Assembly: GCF_001612745.1 (NCBI RefSeq)
Contig: NZ_BDBA01000056.1
Coordinates: forward strand, 1 to 64,000
Direction: 5' to 3'
Length of the DNA stretch: 64,000 bases
Origin: Nocardia amamiensis NBRC 102102
Lineage (GTDB): Bacteria; Actinomycetota; Actinomycetes; Mycobacteriales; Mycobacteriaceae
This document shows, piece after piece, positions 43,959 to 52,928 of the stretch. The notes under the pieces are model-generated. The model had not been told where the DNA came from, made no database searches, and saw only the letters and a program-made list of their open reading frames with translations. Each line of letters opens with the position of its first letter. Within the stretch, counting starts at the first letter, position 1. The position numbers were made by a program, and so were the translations under genes.

Positions 43959-45116
43959 TCACCTGAGCAGGGCGCGCGACATGACCAGGCGCTGGATCTG
44001 GTTGGTGCCCTCGTAGATCTGGGTGATCTTGGCGTCGCGCATCATGCGCTCGACCGGGAAGTCGGTGGTGTAGCCCGCGCCGCCGAAGAGCTGGACGGCG
44101 TTGGTGGTGACTTCCATGGCGACGTCGGAGGCGAAGCACTTGGCGGCGGCGGAGATGAAGCCGAGGTTCTTCTCGCCGCGCTCGGCGCGGGCGGCCGAGC
44201 TGTAGACCATGAGGCGGGCGGCCTCGATCTTCATCGCCATGTCGGCGAGCATGAACTGGGTGTTCTGGAAGTCGGCGATCGACTTGCCGAACTGCTTGCG
44301 GTCCTTGGTGTAGGCGATGGCCGCGTCCAGTGCGCCCTGGGCCAGGCCGACGGCCTGCGCGCCGATGGTCGGGCGGGTGTGGTCGAGGGTCTGCAGCGCG
44401 GTCTTGAAGCCGGTGCCCGGCTCGCCGACGATGCGGTCACCCGGCACCCGGCAGTTCTCGAAGTACAGCTCCGCGGTGGGCGAGCCCTTGATGCCGAGCT
44501 TGTGCTCCAGCGGGCCGACCACGAAGCCCTCGTCGCCGGAGTGCACCAGGAAGGCCGAGATGCCGTTGGCGCCCTTGTCCGCGTCGGTCACCGCCATCAC
44601 GGTGTACCAGGAGGACTTGCCGCCGTTGGTGATCCAGCACTTGGAGCCGTTGATGATCCAGTCGTCGCCGTCCTGCTTGGCCCTGGTCCGCATGCCGGCC
44701 GCGTCGGAGCCGGCCTCGCGCTCGGACAGCGCGTAGGAGGCCATCTCGCCGTTGACGATGTCGGGCAGCACCTTCTTCTTCAGCTCCTCGGAGCCGTTCA
44801 GGATCAGGCCCATGGTGCCGAGCTTGTTGACCGCGGGGATCAGCGAGGAGGAACCGCAGACGCGGGCGACCTCTTCGATCACGATGCAGGTGGCCACCGA
44901 GTCGGCGCCCTGACCGCCGTACGCCTCGGGCACGTGCACGGCGTTGAAGCCGGAGGCGTTGAGCGCGGTCAGCGCCTCTTCGGGGAACCGGGAGTTGCCG
45001 TCGACGTCCTTGGCGTGCGGGGCGATCTCCTTCTCCGCGAGGGCACGGATAGCCTCGCGCAGTTCATCGTGGAAGTCCTCGAGCTTGAACAGGTCGAAAT
45101 CGGGGTTTCCCGCCAT
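43959..45116 (-). CDS. fadE25: Acyl-CoA dehydrogenase, FadE25 homologue
   Basis: 385 residues from the ATG at 45116 (AGGAG eight bases upstream). MAGNPDFDLFKLEDFHDELR, the ASYALSEREAGSDAAGMRTR FAD/substrate region, ITNGGKSSWYTVMAV, and the catalytic Glu in ITQIYEGTNQIQRLVMSRAL. Length and sequence match M. tuberculosis FadE25 (Rv3274c) as I remember it, and the purE/purK and accD5 neighbours agree. It should oxidise short or branched acyl-CoA; it likely feeds beta-oxidation or branched-chain breakdown. Two identical palindromes precede it, so TetR control by the next gene is likely. Confidence 0.93.
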   Translation of the reverse strand: MAGNPDFDLFKLEDFHDELREAIRALAEKEIAPHAKDVDGNSRFPEEALTALNASGFNAVHVPEAYGGQGADSVATCIVIEEVARVCGSSSLIPAVNKLGTMGLILNGSEELKKKVLPDIVNGEMASYALSEREAGSDAAGMRTRAKQDGDDWIINGSKCWITNGGKSSWYTVMAVTDADKGANGISAFLVHSGDEGFVVGPLEHKLGIKGSPTAELYFENCRVPGDRIVGEPGTGFKTALQTLDHTRPTIGAQAVGLAQGALDAAIAYTKDRKQFGKSIADFQNTQFMLADMAMKIEAARLMVYSSAARAERGEKNLGFISAAAKCFASDVAMEVTTNAVQLFGGAGYTTDFPVERMMRDAKITQIYEGTNQIQRLVMSRALLR

Positions 45117-45167
45117 CGGGTTCACTCCTGGTCGTCGGTGGTGATCGCTGATATCCGCCAGCACATC

Positions 45168-45180
45168 GGCACTCAGTGCC
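45168..45180. promoter_or_regulatory. Palindromic operator 1 upstream of fadE25
   Basis: GGCACTCAGTGCC, a perfect palindrome around a central C, about 52 bp upstream of the fadE25 start. Repeated nearly exactly at 45233-45247. Confidence 0.7.
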
Positions 45181-45232
45181 ATTTTGCCATCGAGTATACC
45201 CATATATACGGCAACCACGTGCGGATAATCTG

Positions 45233-45247
45233 TGGCACTCAGTGTCA
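45233..45247. promoter_or_regulatory. Palindromic operator 2 between fadE25 and TetR
   Basis: TGGCACTCAGTGTCA shares GGCACTCAGTG with operator 1. It lies 23 bp after the end of the TetR gene's coding sequence (minus strand) and upstream of fadE25. Two spaced copies suggest cooperative binding. Confidence 0.65.
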
Positions 45248-45269
45248 GATTGGTCGCATTCCGGACTTG

Positions 45270-45956
45270 TCAGAGCGTGCCGAGCTTGCGGAGCAGCAGA
45301 TCAGCGACCTGCCTGGGTGGGGCGTCGCGGGGAAATACGGCGACGACCAGCTCATCGGCGTTCGCCGTGCGCCTGGCACCGCGCGGAATCGCGGCCAGCT
45401 CCACGCGCAAGTCCACGGCACCCGCGTCCGACTCGCCCCGCACCATCCGGCGCAGCAGATAGTTGTGCGTCGCAGTCACGGCCGCGGTGAACTGCACCCT
45501 GGCCAGATCCGGGACATCGGGCAGCCGCTCACGCAGGTAGTCGGTGAACAACCGCTCGTAACGGAACACCGTGACGATCTCCCGCTCACGCAGCGCGGGT
45601 ACCCGGCGCACCACCTGATACCGCCGCGCCGCGATGTCCCGCCACTGCGTGAACCGCTCGAACACCTGCACCACTGCCGAGCACACCGCCTCCCACGGGT
45701 CCTCGCGCGACGCGTTCAGGAACTCGGCCGCCTGCGCCAACTGCGACTCGTGATCGGCGAAGATCACATCCTCTTTCGACCGGAACTGCCGGAAGAACGT
45801 CCGCCGCGAGATCCCCGCCGCCTCCGCGATCTCGTCCACCGTCGTCGCCTCATACCCCTTCTCGGCGAACAACCGCAGCGCCTGATCCACCACCGTGAGC
45901 CGAAAGTACGCGGTGTCGTCGTTGCCCCGCGGCCGCGCGATATCCCCAGTAGTCAC
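45270..45956 (-). CDS. TetR-family regulator upstream of fadE25
   Basis: About 228 residues from the GTG at 45956 (GGTGAG just upstream); the GTG at 45995 would add 13 residues. HTH: RLTVVDQALRLFAEKGYEAT, then VDEIAEAAGISRRTFFRQFR, typical TetR with SKEDVIF after. C-terminal helical domain with REREIVTVFRYERLFTDYL, as in TetR proteins that control acyl-CoA dehydrogenases. Same direction as fadE25, 150 bp upstream, with two TGGCACTCAGTG palindromes between, which are its likely targets. Confidence 0.88.
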   Translation of the reverse strand: MTTGDIARPRGNDDTAYFRLTVVDQALRLFAEKGYEATTVDEIAEAAGISRRTFFRQFRSKEDVIFADHESQLAQAAEFLNASREDPWEAVCSAVVQVFERFTQWRDIAARRYQVVRRVPALREREIVTVFRYERLFTDYLRERLPDVPDLARVQFTAAVTATHNYLLRRMVRGESDAGAVDLRVELAAIPRGARRTANADELVVAVFPRDAPPRQVADLLLRKLGTL

Positions 45957-46032
45957 GAACTCACCGTAGTCAGGGGCCGCCTGCGCGGGTTCCACATGGT
46001 GAGGGTTCGCGATGTTGACGCCCCTCCAGCAG

Positions 46033-46767
46033 CTACAGCGCGGCTTCGAGTTCGGCGCGGTGCTCGGTGACCCACCGATGCGCGGCGCGTATGCGCGCGG
46101 GCACACCGTCCGAGCGGAGCCGCAGCATCGCGGGTTCGCCTGCGGCGGCGCCTGTTTCGATTCCGTGCCGGCACCGATCCTGCCACCACAGGATCGTGTC
46201 GAGGAGTTCGTCGCGTTCGTCGGTTCCGTAGGCGTCGCACATCAGCCGCAGCAGTTCGGCGGCCGTCGCAACGTCGGTGATCCCGGCACCGAGATCGAGG
46301 TATTGCCAGCATGCGTGCGCGAGATCATGAATCCGGCGTCCTGGAGCGGCGAGGTCCCAATCGAGAAAAGCCACCGGCCGCATGCCGTCGCCCAGGTCTC
46401 GATAGACCGTGTTCTTCGGCGCGAGGTCGTTGTGGCAGACCACTTCGGCACCCGCCGCGAGCTCGGTCCCGGCAGTCACGTCGTGGAACGCACGAATCAG
46501 CTCCGCCACCCCAGCCATGGCAGCCGGGGACGCGATCGGCATGGATCGTTCCTGGTCGAATGCCACATATCCGTCGAGGTAGGTGAGAATCTCCCGCCCT
46601 TGGTCGTCCATGCCGAGGAAACGAGGCGCGCCGGTCCATCCGGACTGCTCGAACCGGGCGAGCAGTTCGTGCACGAACTCAGCCCGCGCATGAGGGCGGC
46701 GGCGAACAGTGTCGCCGACACGCACCACGACATTGACGAAGCCACCTTGTAACGGGATCTCCGGCAT
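46033..46767 (-). CDS. Aminoglycoside phosphotransferase (APH)-fold kinase
   Basis: 244 residues, the short APH form. Catalytic loop VVCHNDLAPKNTVYRD (HxDxxxxN) and the metal-binding VAFLDWDLAAPGRRIHDLAH (the DxD/DFG equivalent). The N-terminal ATP lobe is short (VVVRVGDTVRRRPHARAEFV), which fits the family. APH-fold enzymes phosphorylate antibiotics, sugars or choline; nothing indicates resistance specifically. It lies between TetR and purE; not present at this place in M. tuberculosis as far as I recall. Confidence 0.86.
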   Translation of the reverse strand: MPEIPLQGGFVNVVVRVGDTVRRRPHARAEFVHELLARFEQSGWTGAPRFLGMDDQGREILTYLDGYVAFDQERSMPIASPAAMAGVAELIRAFHDVTAGTELAAGAEVVCHNDLAPKNTVYRDLGDGMRPVAFLDWDLAAPGRRIHDLAHACWQYLDLGAGITDVATAAELLRLMCDAYGTDERDELLDTILWWQDRCRHGIETGAAAGEPAMLRLRSDGVPARIRAAHRWVTEHRAELEAAL

Positions 46768-46785
46768 ATGGCGCTCGGAAACGAG

Positions 46786-47301
46786 TCAGCCCAGGAGCTT
46801 GGTACGAAGCGCGTCGTCTTTGTCCAGGACCATCTGTTCCAGTCCGGCCTGGAACCGTTCCATGCGGGTGCGCAAAACCGGGTCGTGGGCGGCGAGGATG
46901 CGGGCGGCCAGTAGGCCCGCGTTGCGCGCGCCGCCGATGGAGACGGTGGCGACGGGGACGCCCGCGGGCATCTGGACGATGGACAGCAGCGAGTCCATGC
47001 CGTCGAGGTATTTGAGCGGGACCGGCACGCCGATCACCGGGAGCGGGGTGGCCGAGGCGACCATGCCGGGGAGGTGGGCCGCGCCGCCCGCGCCCGCGAT
47101 GATCACTTTCAGCCCGCGGGGCGCCGCCTCGCGTGCGTAGTCGAGCATGCGCTGCGGGGTGCGGTGCGCCGAGACGACGCCCACCTCGAAGCGGATGCCG
47201 AACTCCGCCAATGCTTCGGCCGCGGCCTCCATGGTCGGCCAGTCGGAGTCGCTGCCCATGATCAGGCCGACCGACGGGGTCGTGGCCTCTGCTTCACTCA
47301 T
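46786..47301 (-). CDS. purE: N5-carboxyaminoimidazole ribonucleotide mutase
   Basis: 171 residues from the ATG at 47301. [20 protein letters not shown] is the PurE phosphate-binding start, then [39 protein letters not shown], and [20 protein letters not shown]. It converts N5-CAIR to CAIR in purine synthesis. Overlaps the end of purK by 8 bp, so both are co-translated. Confidence 0.96.
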   Translation of the reverse strand: MSEAEATTPSVGLIMGSDSDWPTMEAAAEALAEFGIRFEVGVVSAHRTPQRMLDYAREAAPRGLKVIIAGAGGAAHLPGMVASATPLPVIGVPVPLKYLDGMDSLLSIVQMPAGVPVATVSIGGARNAGLLAARILAAHDPVLRTRMERFQAGLEQMVLDKDDALRTKLLG

Positions 47302-48466
47302 GCGAATCCCATCCATCGGTCCAAACCGCGTGCGACATCCAGTGCGCCGCCCGCTCCGCCTTCTCCCGGACCTCGGCCACATCGTCGCCGAGAATGTTGA
47401 CGTGCCCGATCTTGCGATCGGGGCGCTCGCCCTTGCCGTACAGGTGCACCTTCGCCTCGGGCATCCTGGCGAACAGGTGGTGCAGCCGCTCGTCCATCGA
47501 CATGGCCGGGGCCTGCGGCGCGCCGAGAATATTGGCCATCACCGTGACCGGCGCGAGCGGAGCGGTGTCGCCGAGCGGGTAGTCCAGCACGGCGCGCAGA
47601 TGCTGCTCGAACTGGCCGGTGCGGGCGCCGTCCATTCCCCAGTGCCCCGAGTTGTGCGGCCGCATGGCCAGCTCGTTCACCAGCAGTTCGCCGGCAGTCG
47701 TCTCGAACAGCTCCACCGCCATCACGCCGACGACACCGAGTTCCTTGGCGAGCTGCAACGCCATGGTCTCCGCGGCGGCAGCGGTGTCCTCCGGCAGATC
47801 TGGCGCGGGCGCGATCACCACCGCGCACTGTCCGTTGCGCTGCACGGTCTCCACCACCGGCCAGGTCGCCGCCTGCCCGAACGGCGAACGCGCCACCATC
47901 GCCGACAGCTCCCGCTTCAGGTCGACCTTCGCCTCGGCGAGCAGTTGGACGCCGTGTGCGAGCTGATCGCTGACGATCGCCTCGGCCGCGTCGGCGGAAT
48001 CGGGCATCCACACACCGCGCCCGTCGTAGCCGCCACGCACCGCCTTCAGCACGATCCGCCAGTCGTGCTCCTGCCCGAACCGCACCGCGTCGGCGACCGA
48101 AGTGACCGGCGTGAAGGCGGGCACGGGCAGCCCCAGCTCGCTCAGCTTGGTGCGCATGGCCAGCTTGTCCTGCGCGTAGACCAGTGCCCGCGGCGGCGGC
48201 TGCACATTGACGCCCTCGGCGACCAGCGCCTCCAGGTGTTCGGTCGGCACGTGCTCGTGGTCGAAGGTCAGCGCGTGTGAGCCGACCGCGGCTTTGCGCA
48301 GCGCGGTCAGATCGGTGTGGCTGCCGAGCACGACATCCGGGCTCACCTGCGCGGCCGGGTCATCGGGGTTCTCGGCGAGCACGCGCAGCCGCTGGCCCAG
48401 CGCGATCGCGGCCTGGTGGGTCATGCGCGCGAGCTGGCCACCACCGATCATGGTGACGGTGGGCAT
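47294..48466 (-). CDS. purK: N5-carboxyaminoimidazole ribonucleotide synthase
   Basis: About 390 residues from the ATG at 48466; a GTG at 48496 would add 10 residues and neither has a clear ribosome site. [20 protein letters not shown] is the PurK N-terminus. ATP-grasp domain: [36 protein letters not shown], and [20 protein letters not shown] followed by HNSGHW. Makes N5-CAIR from AIR, ATP and bicarbonate; PurE uses the product. Confidence 0.95.
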   Translation of the reverse strand: MPTVTMIGGGQLARMTHQAAIALGQRLRVLAENPDDPAAQVSPDVVLGSHTDLTALRKAAVGSHALTFDHEHVPTEHLEALVAEGVNVQPPPRALVYAQDKLAMRTKLSELGLPVPAFTPVTSVADAVRFGQEHDWRIVLKAVRGGYDGRGVWMPDSADAAEAIVSDQLAHGVQLLAEAKVDLKRELSAMVARSPFGQAATWPVVETVQRNGQCAVVIAPAPDLPEDTAAAAETMALQLAKELGVVGVMAVELFETTAGELLVNELAMRPHNSGHWGMDGARTGQFEQHLRAVLDYPLGDTAPLAPVTVMANILGAPQAPAMSMDERLHHLFARMPEAKVHLYGKGERPDRKIGHVNILGDDVAEVREKAERAAHWMSHAVWTDGWDSHE

Positions 48467-48553
48467 GGCCGATGGATCGAAGGAACGAGCGCTCACGTCG
48501 GACCATATTGTCATGTCCGGCCCACATGATCGGGACCGGTACACTCCGGTCTT

Positions 48554-49093
48554 GTGTCATTCGTCGACGACGTGGTCAGCGTCCTCCCCAAGCCGCTGCA
48601 AGATATCGCGTACCGGCATCGGGAACTGATCAAGTTCGCGATCGTCGGCGCGACCACGTTCGTCATCGACAGCGGCATCTTCTACGCGCTGAAGTGGACG
48701 GTGCTGGCGGAGAAGCCGGTGACCGCCAAGATCATCTCCGGCGTCATCGCCGTGATCGCCTCCTACATCCTGAACCGGGAGTGGTCGTTCAAGAACCGGG
48801 GCGGACGCGAGCGCCATCACGAAGCGCTGCTGTTCTTCGGCGTCAGCGGCGTCGGCGTGGTCCTGGCCTTCACTCCGTTGTGGATTTCCAGCTACATCTT
48901 CGACCTGCGGCAACCCAATGTGAGCTTCACGGTGGAGAACATCGCCGACTTCATCAGCGCGTTCATCATCGGCAACCTGCTGCAGATGGCTTTCCGGTTC
49001 TGGGCGATGCGCCGCTGGGTGTTCCCGGACGAAATGAGCGAGCTCGAAGCGGAATTCGCGGATCTTGTGGAAGAGGAACTCGGCCGCAACTGA
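48554..49093 (+). CDS. GtrA-family membrane protein (Rv3277-like)
   Basis: 179 residues with four membrane helices: FAIVGATTFVIDSGIFYALK, ISGVIAVIASYILNREWSF, FFGVSGVGVVLAFTPLWISS and FISAFIIGNLLQMAFRFWAM. The YxLNRxWSF motif is the GtrA signature. The C-terminal 25 residues are acidic and soluble. The location divergent from purK matches Rv3277 of M. tuberculosis. Probably takes part in moving lipid-linked sugars for the cell wall. The 3' end is convergent with the histidine kinase. Confidence 0.88.
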   Translation: MSFVDDVVSVLPKPLQDIAYRHRELIKFAIVGATTFVIDSGIFYALKWTVLAEKPVTAKIISGVIAVIASYILNREWSFKNRGGRERHHEALLFFGVSGVGVVLAFTPLWISSYIFDLRQPNVSFTVENIADFISAFIIGNLLQMAFRFWAMRRWVFPDEMSELEAEFADLVEEELGRN

Positions 49094-49094
49094 G

Positions 49095-50399
49095 TCACCG
49101 CGGCTCCGGCGCCACCACTGGTAGACGGATCTTCGACGACCCGAGGAATACCGCGAACAGCGCGGGCCTGCGCCGCTGCAATTCCAGCCGGCCGCCGTCG
49201 GCCTCGACCAGAGCCCGCGCCAGCGCCAGCCCCACACCCGTGGAACCGCCCGCGGAGAATCCCCGGTCGAAGATGTGCGGCGCCAGCTCGTCGCGCACGC
49301 CGTGGCCCTCGTCGGCGACCTCCACGCACACCAGCGGCTCACGGTCGGCCCCCGGCCGCACCGAGCGCACCGACACCGTGCAGGTCCCGCCGCCGTGCAT
49401 GAGCGCGTTGTCCACCAGCACCGCCACCGCCTCGCGCAACCGCGAACCCGTGATCGGCGCGCACAGCGCTTCGTCGCCGGTCAGGGTCAGGGTGCGGCCC
49501 GCCTCGGTGAACGGGTGGGTCCATTCGGCCACCACGCCGCGCAATTCGTCCATCACCGGCACCGGGTCGCGGTCGGCCGCGTCCTCGTCACGGGACGCGC
49601 GGACCAGGTCGTCGATCGCTTCGGTGAGCCGGTCCACCTGGGCCATCGCCTCCTCTGCCTCGTGCACCACCTCCGGATCGGCGTGCGCGGACAGCTCGTC
49701 CAGGCGCAGGCGCACGGCGGTCAGCCTGCTGCGCAACTGATGCGAGACGTCGGCGACCAGGGCGTGTTCGCGCTGCAGCCGTCCGGCGATCTCCACGGTC
49801 GCGGAGTCGAGCACGTCGGAGACGCGATCCAGTTCGGCGATGCCGTGCCTGCGCGGATCGGGCCGGAAATCGCCCATCGCCAGCCGCGCGGCGCGCGCCG
49901 CGACATCACGCAGCGGATCGGCCACCCGGCGGGCGGTGACCACCGCCACCGAGACGGCCGCGCCGAGCGAGGCGAGCACCGCGAGCGCCACCACTGCCAC
50001 CGCCTGGCGCTGCATGGCGTGCATCGGCGCCGAGGGCACCTCCAGGCGCAGCGACCCGGACGTGCCCATCGACAGCGACTCGACCAGCGGGTCGGGCACC
50101 TCGGCCACACCGAGGTCGCGGCGGGAGGCGTTGTCCGCGGGCGAGGGATAGACGATGGTCAGTCTGCTGTTCTCGGGCACCAGCGGAGCAACCGACCGGG
50201 TGTCCAGCTCGCCGGGCACCAGCCCATCGCCGTGCTCCTGCGAGATGATCTCCGCGGCGATCCGGTCCAGCCGGTTCTGCAGGTCGTTGCGGGTGATGTC
50301 CTCCACCCACAGCCACGCCGTGTAGATCAGCGGCACGCCGAGCACCACCGTGGTGAGCGTCAGCACGGTGAGCATCGAACGCAGAATCCGGCGGCGCAT
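49095..50399 (-). CDS. Sensor histidine kinase
   Basis: 434 residues. First membrane helix about 8-30 (LTVLTLTTVVLGVPLIYTAW), extracytoplasmic domain to about 135, second helix AVAVVALAVLASLGAAVSVA, HAMP segment, HisKA with VADVSHQLRSRLTAVRLRLD (phospho-acceptor His), then HATPase with AVLVDNALMHGGG (N box) and GVGLALARALVEADGG (G2 box). The preceding response-regulator gene ends 1 bp before this start, so the two make one two-component system. Stimulus unknown. This pair is an insertion in the fadE25-accA3 block relative to M. tuberculosis. Confidence 0.92.
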   Translation of the reverse strand: MRRRILRSMLTVLTLTTVVLGVPLIYTAWLWVEDITRNDLQNRLDRIAAEIISQEHGDGLVPGELDTRSVAPLVPENSRLTIVYPSPADNASRRDLGVAEVPDPLVESLSMGTSGSLRLEVPSAPMHAMQRQAVAVVALAVLASLGAAVSVAVVTARRVADPLRDVAARAARLAMGDFRPDPRRHGIAELDRVSDVLDSATVEIAGRLQREHALVADVSHQLRSRLTAVRLRLDELSAHADPEVVHEAEEAMAQVDRLTEAIDDLVRASRDEDAADRDPVPVMDELRGVVAEWTHPFTEAGRTLTLTGDEALCAPITGSRLREAVAVLVDNALMHGGGTCTVSVRSVRPGADREPLVCVEVADEGHGVRDELAPHIFDRGFSAGGSTGVGLALARALVEADGGRLELQRRRPALFAVFLGSSKIRLPVVAPEPR

Positions 50400-50400
50400 G

Positions 50401-51078
50401 TCAGTCGGTGTTCAGCCGGAACCCGACACCGCGGACGGTGACGATGCGCCGTTCGGCCATCGGCCCCTCGTCGCCGATCTTGCGGCGCAGCCAGGACATG
50501 TGCATGTCCAGGGTCTTGGAACCGCGCAGCTCGGCGTCACCCCACACCTCGCGCAGGATGGTCTCCCGCGGCACGACCTGACCCGCACGGTCGATCAGCA
50601 CCTTGAGCAACTCGTATTCCTTGTTGGCCAAACCGATTTCGACGCCGTTGACCAGCACGCGCCGCGCCGCGGGCTCCAGGCGGATACCGCCGACCTCCAC
50701 CGTGTCGTCGCCGATGCTGCTGCGCCGCAACAACGCTCGCACCCGGGCGAGCAATTCGGCGAGCCGGAACGGCTTGCCGACGTAGTCGTCGGCGCCCGCG
50801 TCCAACCCGACCACGAAGTCCACCTCGTCGGTGCGCGCGGTGAGCATCAGCACGGCCAGATCCGCGCCGCGGGCGCGCACCTGACGGCACACTTCCAGTC
50901 CGTCCATGCCGGGCAGGCCGAGGTCGAGGATGAGCAGGTCGTGGCTGCCTTCCAGCGCACGCTGCAGCACGGCGGGGCCGAAACTCTCGACGGTCACCGA
51001 GTAACCCTCGCGGCCGAGCGCGCGCGACAGCGGAGCGGCGATGGCCTCGTCGTCCTCGGCCAGCAGTACGGCGGTCAT
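50401..51078 (-). CDS. OmpR/PhoB-family response regulator
   Basis: 225 residues. Receiver domain with Asp9/Asp10 and phosphoacceptor Asp52 (LLILDLGLPGMDGLEV), the Lys switch in DYVGKPFRLAELLARV. C-terminal winged helix: LANKEYELLKVLIDRAGQVV, SKTLDMHMSWLRRKIGDEG, IVTVRGVGFRLNTD. Regulates genes together with the downstream kinase; targets unknown. First gene of this two-gene operon. Confidence 0.93.
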   Translation of the reverse strand: MTAVLLAEDDEAIAAPLSRALGREGYSVTVESFGPAVLQRALEGSHDLLILDLGLPGMDGLEVCRQVRARGADLAVLMLTARTDEVDFVVGLDAGADDYVGKPFRLAELLARVRALLRRSSIGDDTVEVGGIRLEPAARRVLVNGVEIGLANKEYELLKVLIDRAGQVVPRETILREVWGDAELRGSKTLDMHMSWLRRKIGDEGPMAERRIVTVRGVGFRLNTD

Positions 51079-51095
51079 ACGCCCAGGTTACGGGC

Positions 51096-51641
51096 TCACC
51101 GGTAGGTGCGGCGGTCGTCCCAGCGCTCGTCGTGGCCGTTGTGCTGGCGTTCCACCTCGAACACCTGGTGATACAGCAGCGAATGCACCTGCTGGACGGA
51201 GGGGATGTCGTCGTACTCCAACGGCTCGGAGGAGGACGATTCGATGATCAGCGTGCCGGTGCCGAGCAACCGGTCGAACAGCCCGTGCCGGAACTGGACA
51301 CTGGAGATCCGGCTCATCGGGATGTCGATGCCGCTGTGAGTGATCACGCCCTGGCGCACCAGCACCCTGCGGTCGGTGACGATGAAATGCGTCGACTTCC
51401 ACGTGATTATCGGTGCGACGCAACGCCATAGGAGAATCCCCAGGTACACCACGAGCACCGTGATCAGCAACGCGGAGCGCGCGGTCCCCTCGGCTCGGCG
51501 CGAGATGAGTCCCGCCGCGAAACCGGCGAGTGCTGTGGCGACGATCAGCGTCACGATCGGCCAGAAGAGCATTTTCCAATGCGGATGACGATGGAGCACC
51601 AACCGTTCGTCGGGCGCCAGGACATCCTCCGGATAACCCAT
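51096..51641 (-). CDS. PH (bPH2) domain membrane protein, Rv3278c-like
   Basis: 181 residues from the ATG at 51641 (MGYPEDVLAPDERLVLHRHP). Two membrane helices (LFWPIVTLIVATALAGFAAG, ALLITVLVVYLGILLW) followed by a bacterial PH domain FIVTDRRVLVRQGVITHSGI, DIPMSRISSVQFRHG. The location upstream of birA matches Rv3278c. Function unknown; family proteins are often envelope-linked. It lies 17 bp before the response regulator, so it may be part of the same transcript. Confidence 0.85.
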   Translation of the reverse strand: MGYPEDVLAPDERLVLHRHPHWKMLFWPIVTLIVATALAGFAAGLISRRAEGTARSALLITVLVVYLGILLWRCVAPIITWKSTHFIVTDRRVLVRQGVITHSGIDIPMSRISSVQFRHGLFDRLLGTGTLIIESSSSEPLEYDDIPSVQQVHSLLYHQVFEVERQHNGHDERWDDRRTYR

Positions 51642-51695
51642 GCCACGCACACTACCGGGTGCGGATGCCGGAAAGGCGCACACCGCAGCGCGTTT

Positions 51696-52496
51696 TCACC
51701 GCTCCACGCGCAAGTGCGTCACGTCGGCCGCCGACACCGCTTCACCGCCGATGAGCAGGCGCCCGGAATCGTCGATGTCTTCGGCGACGCCGGTCAGCGT
51801 CCGGCCGCCGGGCAATTCGGCGCGAACCTGGGTGCCGATCGTGGCGCACCGCTCGCGATAGGCGGCGGCCAGCTCGCCGATCCCCCAGTCCTCGTCGCGC
51901 CAGGCGGCGAAACGGCGGGCGAACTCGGTGAGCAGCGAGCGGACGAGCACGGTGCGATCGGTCTGTTCCGCCCCGGCCAGGACGAGCGACGTGGCGTGCG
52001 GCACGGGCAGTTCCGCTTCGGTGAGACTCACGTTGAGCCCCACGCCGACCACCACCACGGGCGCGCCCGCGCCCGCCGCGACCTCGGCGAGGATGCCCGC
52101 CACCTTGCGGCCGTCGATCAGCACGTCGTTGGGCCACTTGAGTTCGGCGGGCACGCCTGCGGTCGCCCGCAGCGCGTCGACCACGGCCACCCCGGTCAGC
52201 AGAGACAGCCAGCCGAGCGTGGCCGGGTCGATGCCAGGCAGCCGCACCAGCACCGACATCGAGATCTGCGCCCGGGGCGGGCTGACCCAGGTCCGTGCGT
52301 GCCTGCCGCGCCCGTGCTCCTGCGCCTCCGCCAGCAGTACCGCGTGGTCGATGCCCGGCTCGGCCGCGCGCGCGATCAGGTCGGTGTTCGTGGACCCGGT
52401 CGACTCCACCACATCGATCTGCGAGAAGAACGACAGCTCGGGCGACTCGCCGACGCCGCGCCGCAATTGCTCCGCATCCAACGGTGGCCTCTGCAT
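51696..52496 (-). CDS. birA: Biotin--[acetyl-CoA carboxylase] ligase
   Basis: 266 residues, the group-I form without an N-terminal HTH. VVESTGSTNTDLIARAA is the biotinyl-AMP site, EAQEHGRGRHARTWVSPPRA contains the GRGRxxR adenylate loop, and ELKWPNDVLIDGRKVAGILA is the catalytic KWPND motif. It attaches biotin to AccA3, whose gene lies downstream in the block, and to other BCCPs. Matches Rv3279c in position. Confidence 0.95.
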   Translation of the reverse strand: MQRPPLDAEQLRRGVGESPELSFFSQIDVVESTGSTNTDLIARAAEPGIDHAVLLAEAQEHGRGRHARTWVSPPRAQISMSVLVRLPGIDPATLGWLSLLTGVAVVDALRATAGVPAELKWPNDVLIDGRKVAGILAEVAAGAGAPVVVVGVGLNVSLTEAELPVPHATSLVLAGAEQTDRTVLVRSLLTEFARRFAAWRDEDWGIGELAAAYRERCATIGTQVRAELPGGRTLTGVAEDIDDSGRLLIGGEAVSAADVTHLRVER

Positions 52497-52524
52497 ACCG
52501 GCAGGCTACCCGTAGCGCGAGGCG

Positions 52525-52725
52525 CTACCCGGCAAGGACGTACTCGCACAGCATCGGGTCGCGCGCTGCGATACCTACCCCGTCGCCTTCCGCGGACTGC
52601 TCCTCGGCAGTGGTCTCGGCCCAGTACTCGGGCTCCCCGTACTTCGGCTCGGTCTCGGCGCTCTGCGTGGACGTCCACGCCGCGGCGGCGGCGTATTCGG
52701 CGACCGTCCTGCTCCATTCCCACAT
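52525..52725 (-). CDS. Small hypothetical protein, 66 residues
   Basis: Starts MWEWSRTVAEYAAAAAWTST after a strong ribosome site (GGGGAGGAG about 6-8 bases before the ATG). Acidic middle (EPKYGEPEYWAETTAEEQ) rich in Glu, Tyr and Trp; ends MLCEYVLAG. No family recognised. The quality of the ribosome site and the position upstream of birA in the same direction favour a real gene. Confidence 0.55.
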   Translation of the reverse strand: MWEWSRTVAEYAAAAAWTSTQSAETEPKYGEPEYWAETTAEEQSAEGDGVGIAARDPMLCEYVLAG

Positions 52726-52928
52726 GACACGCTCCTCCCCTGAGCTCGAAAATCACCTGGCCCCAGGCTATCCGGACACGACCGCTGGGCGACACTTATT
52801 TTCCGTCTTCCGGCCCGGCGACCGACCGGCAAGTTTTCCTCGGAAATATGATCTAGCTGCGGTTTTTACTCGCCGGTAGCGCGGACTCGGTTACGGAGAA
52901 GTACTGGCACTGGTTACACTCCGGAGCC

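Noticed and set aside
46033..46767. Aminoglycoside resistance gene
   Set aside because: The APH fold is present, but this fold is shared by many kinases of small molecules; no resistance-specific feature is visible.
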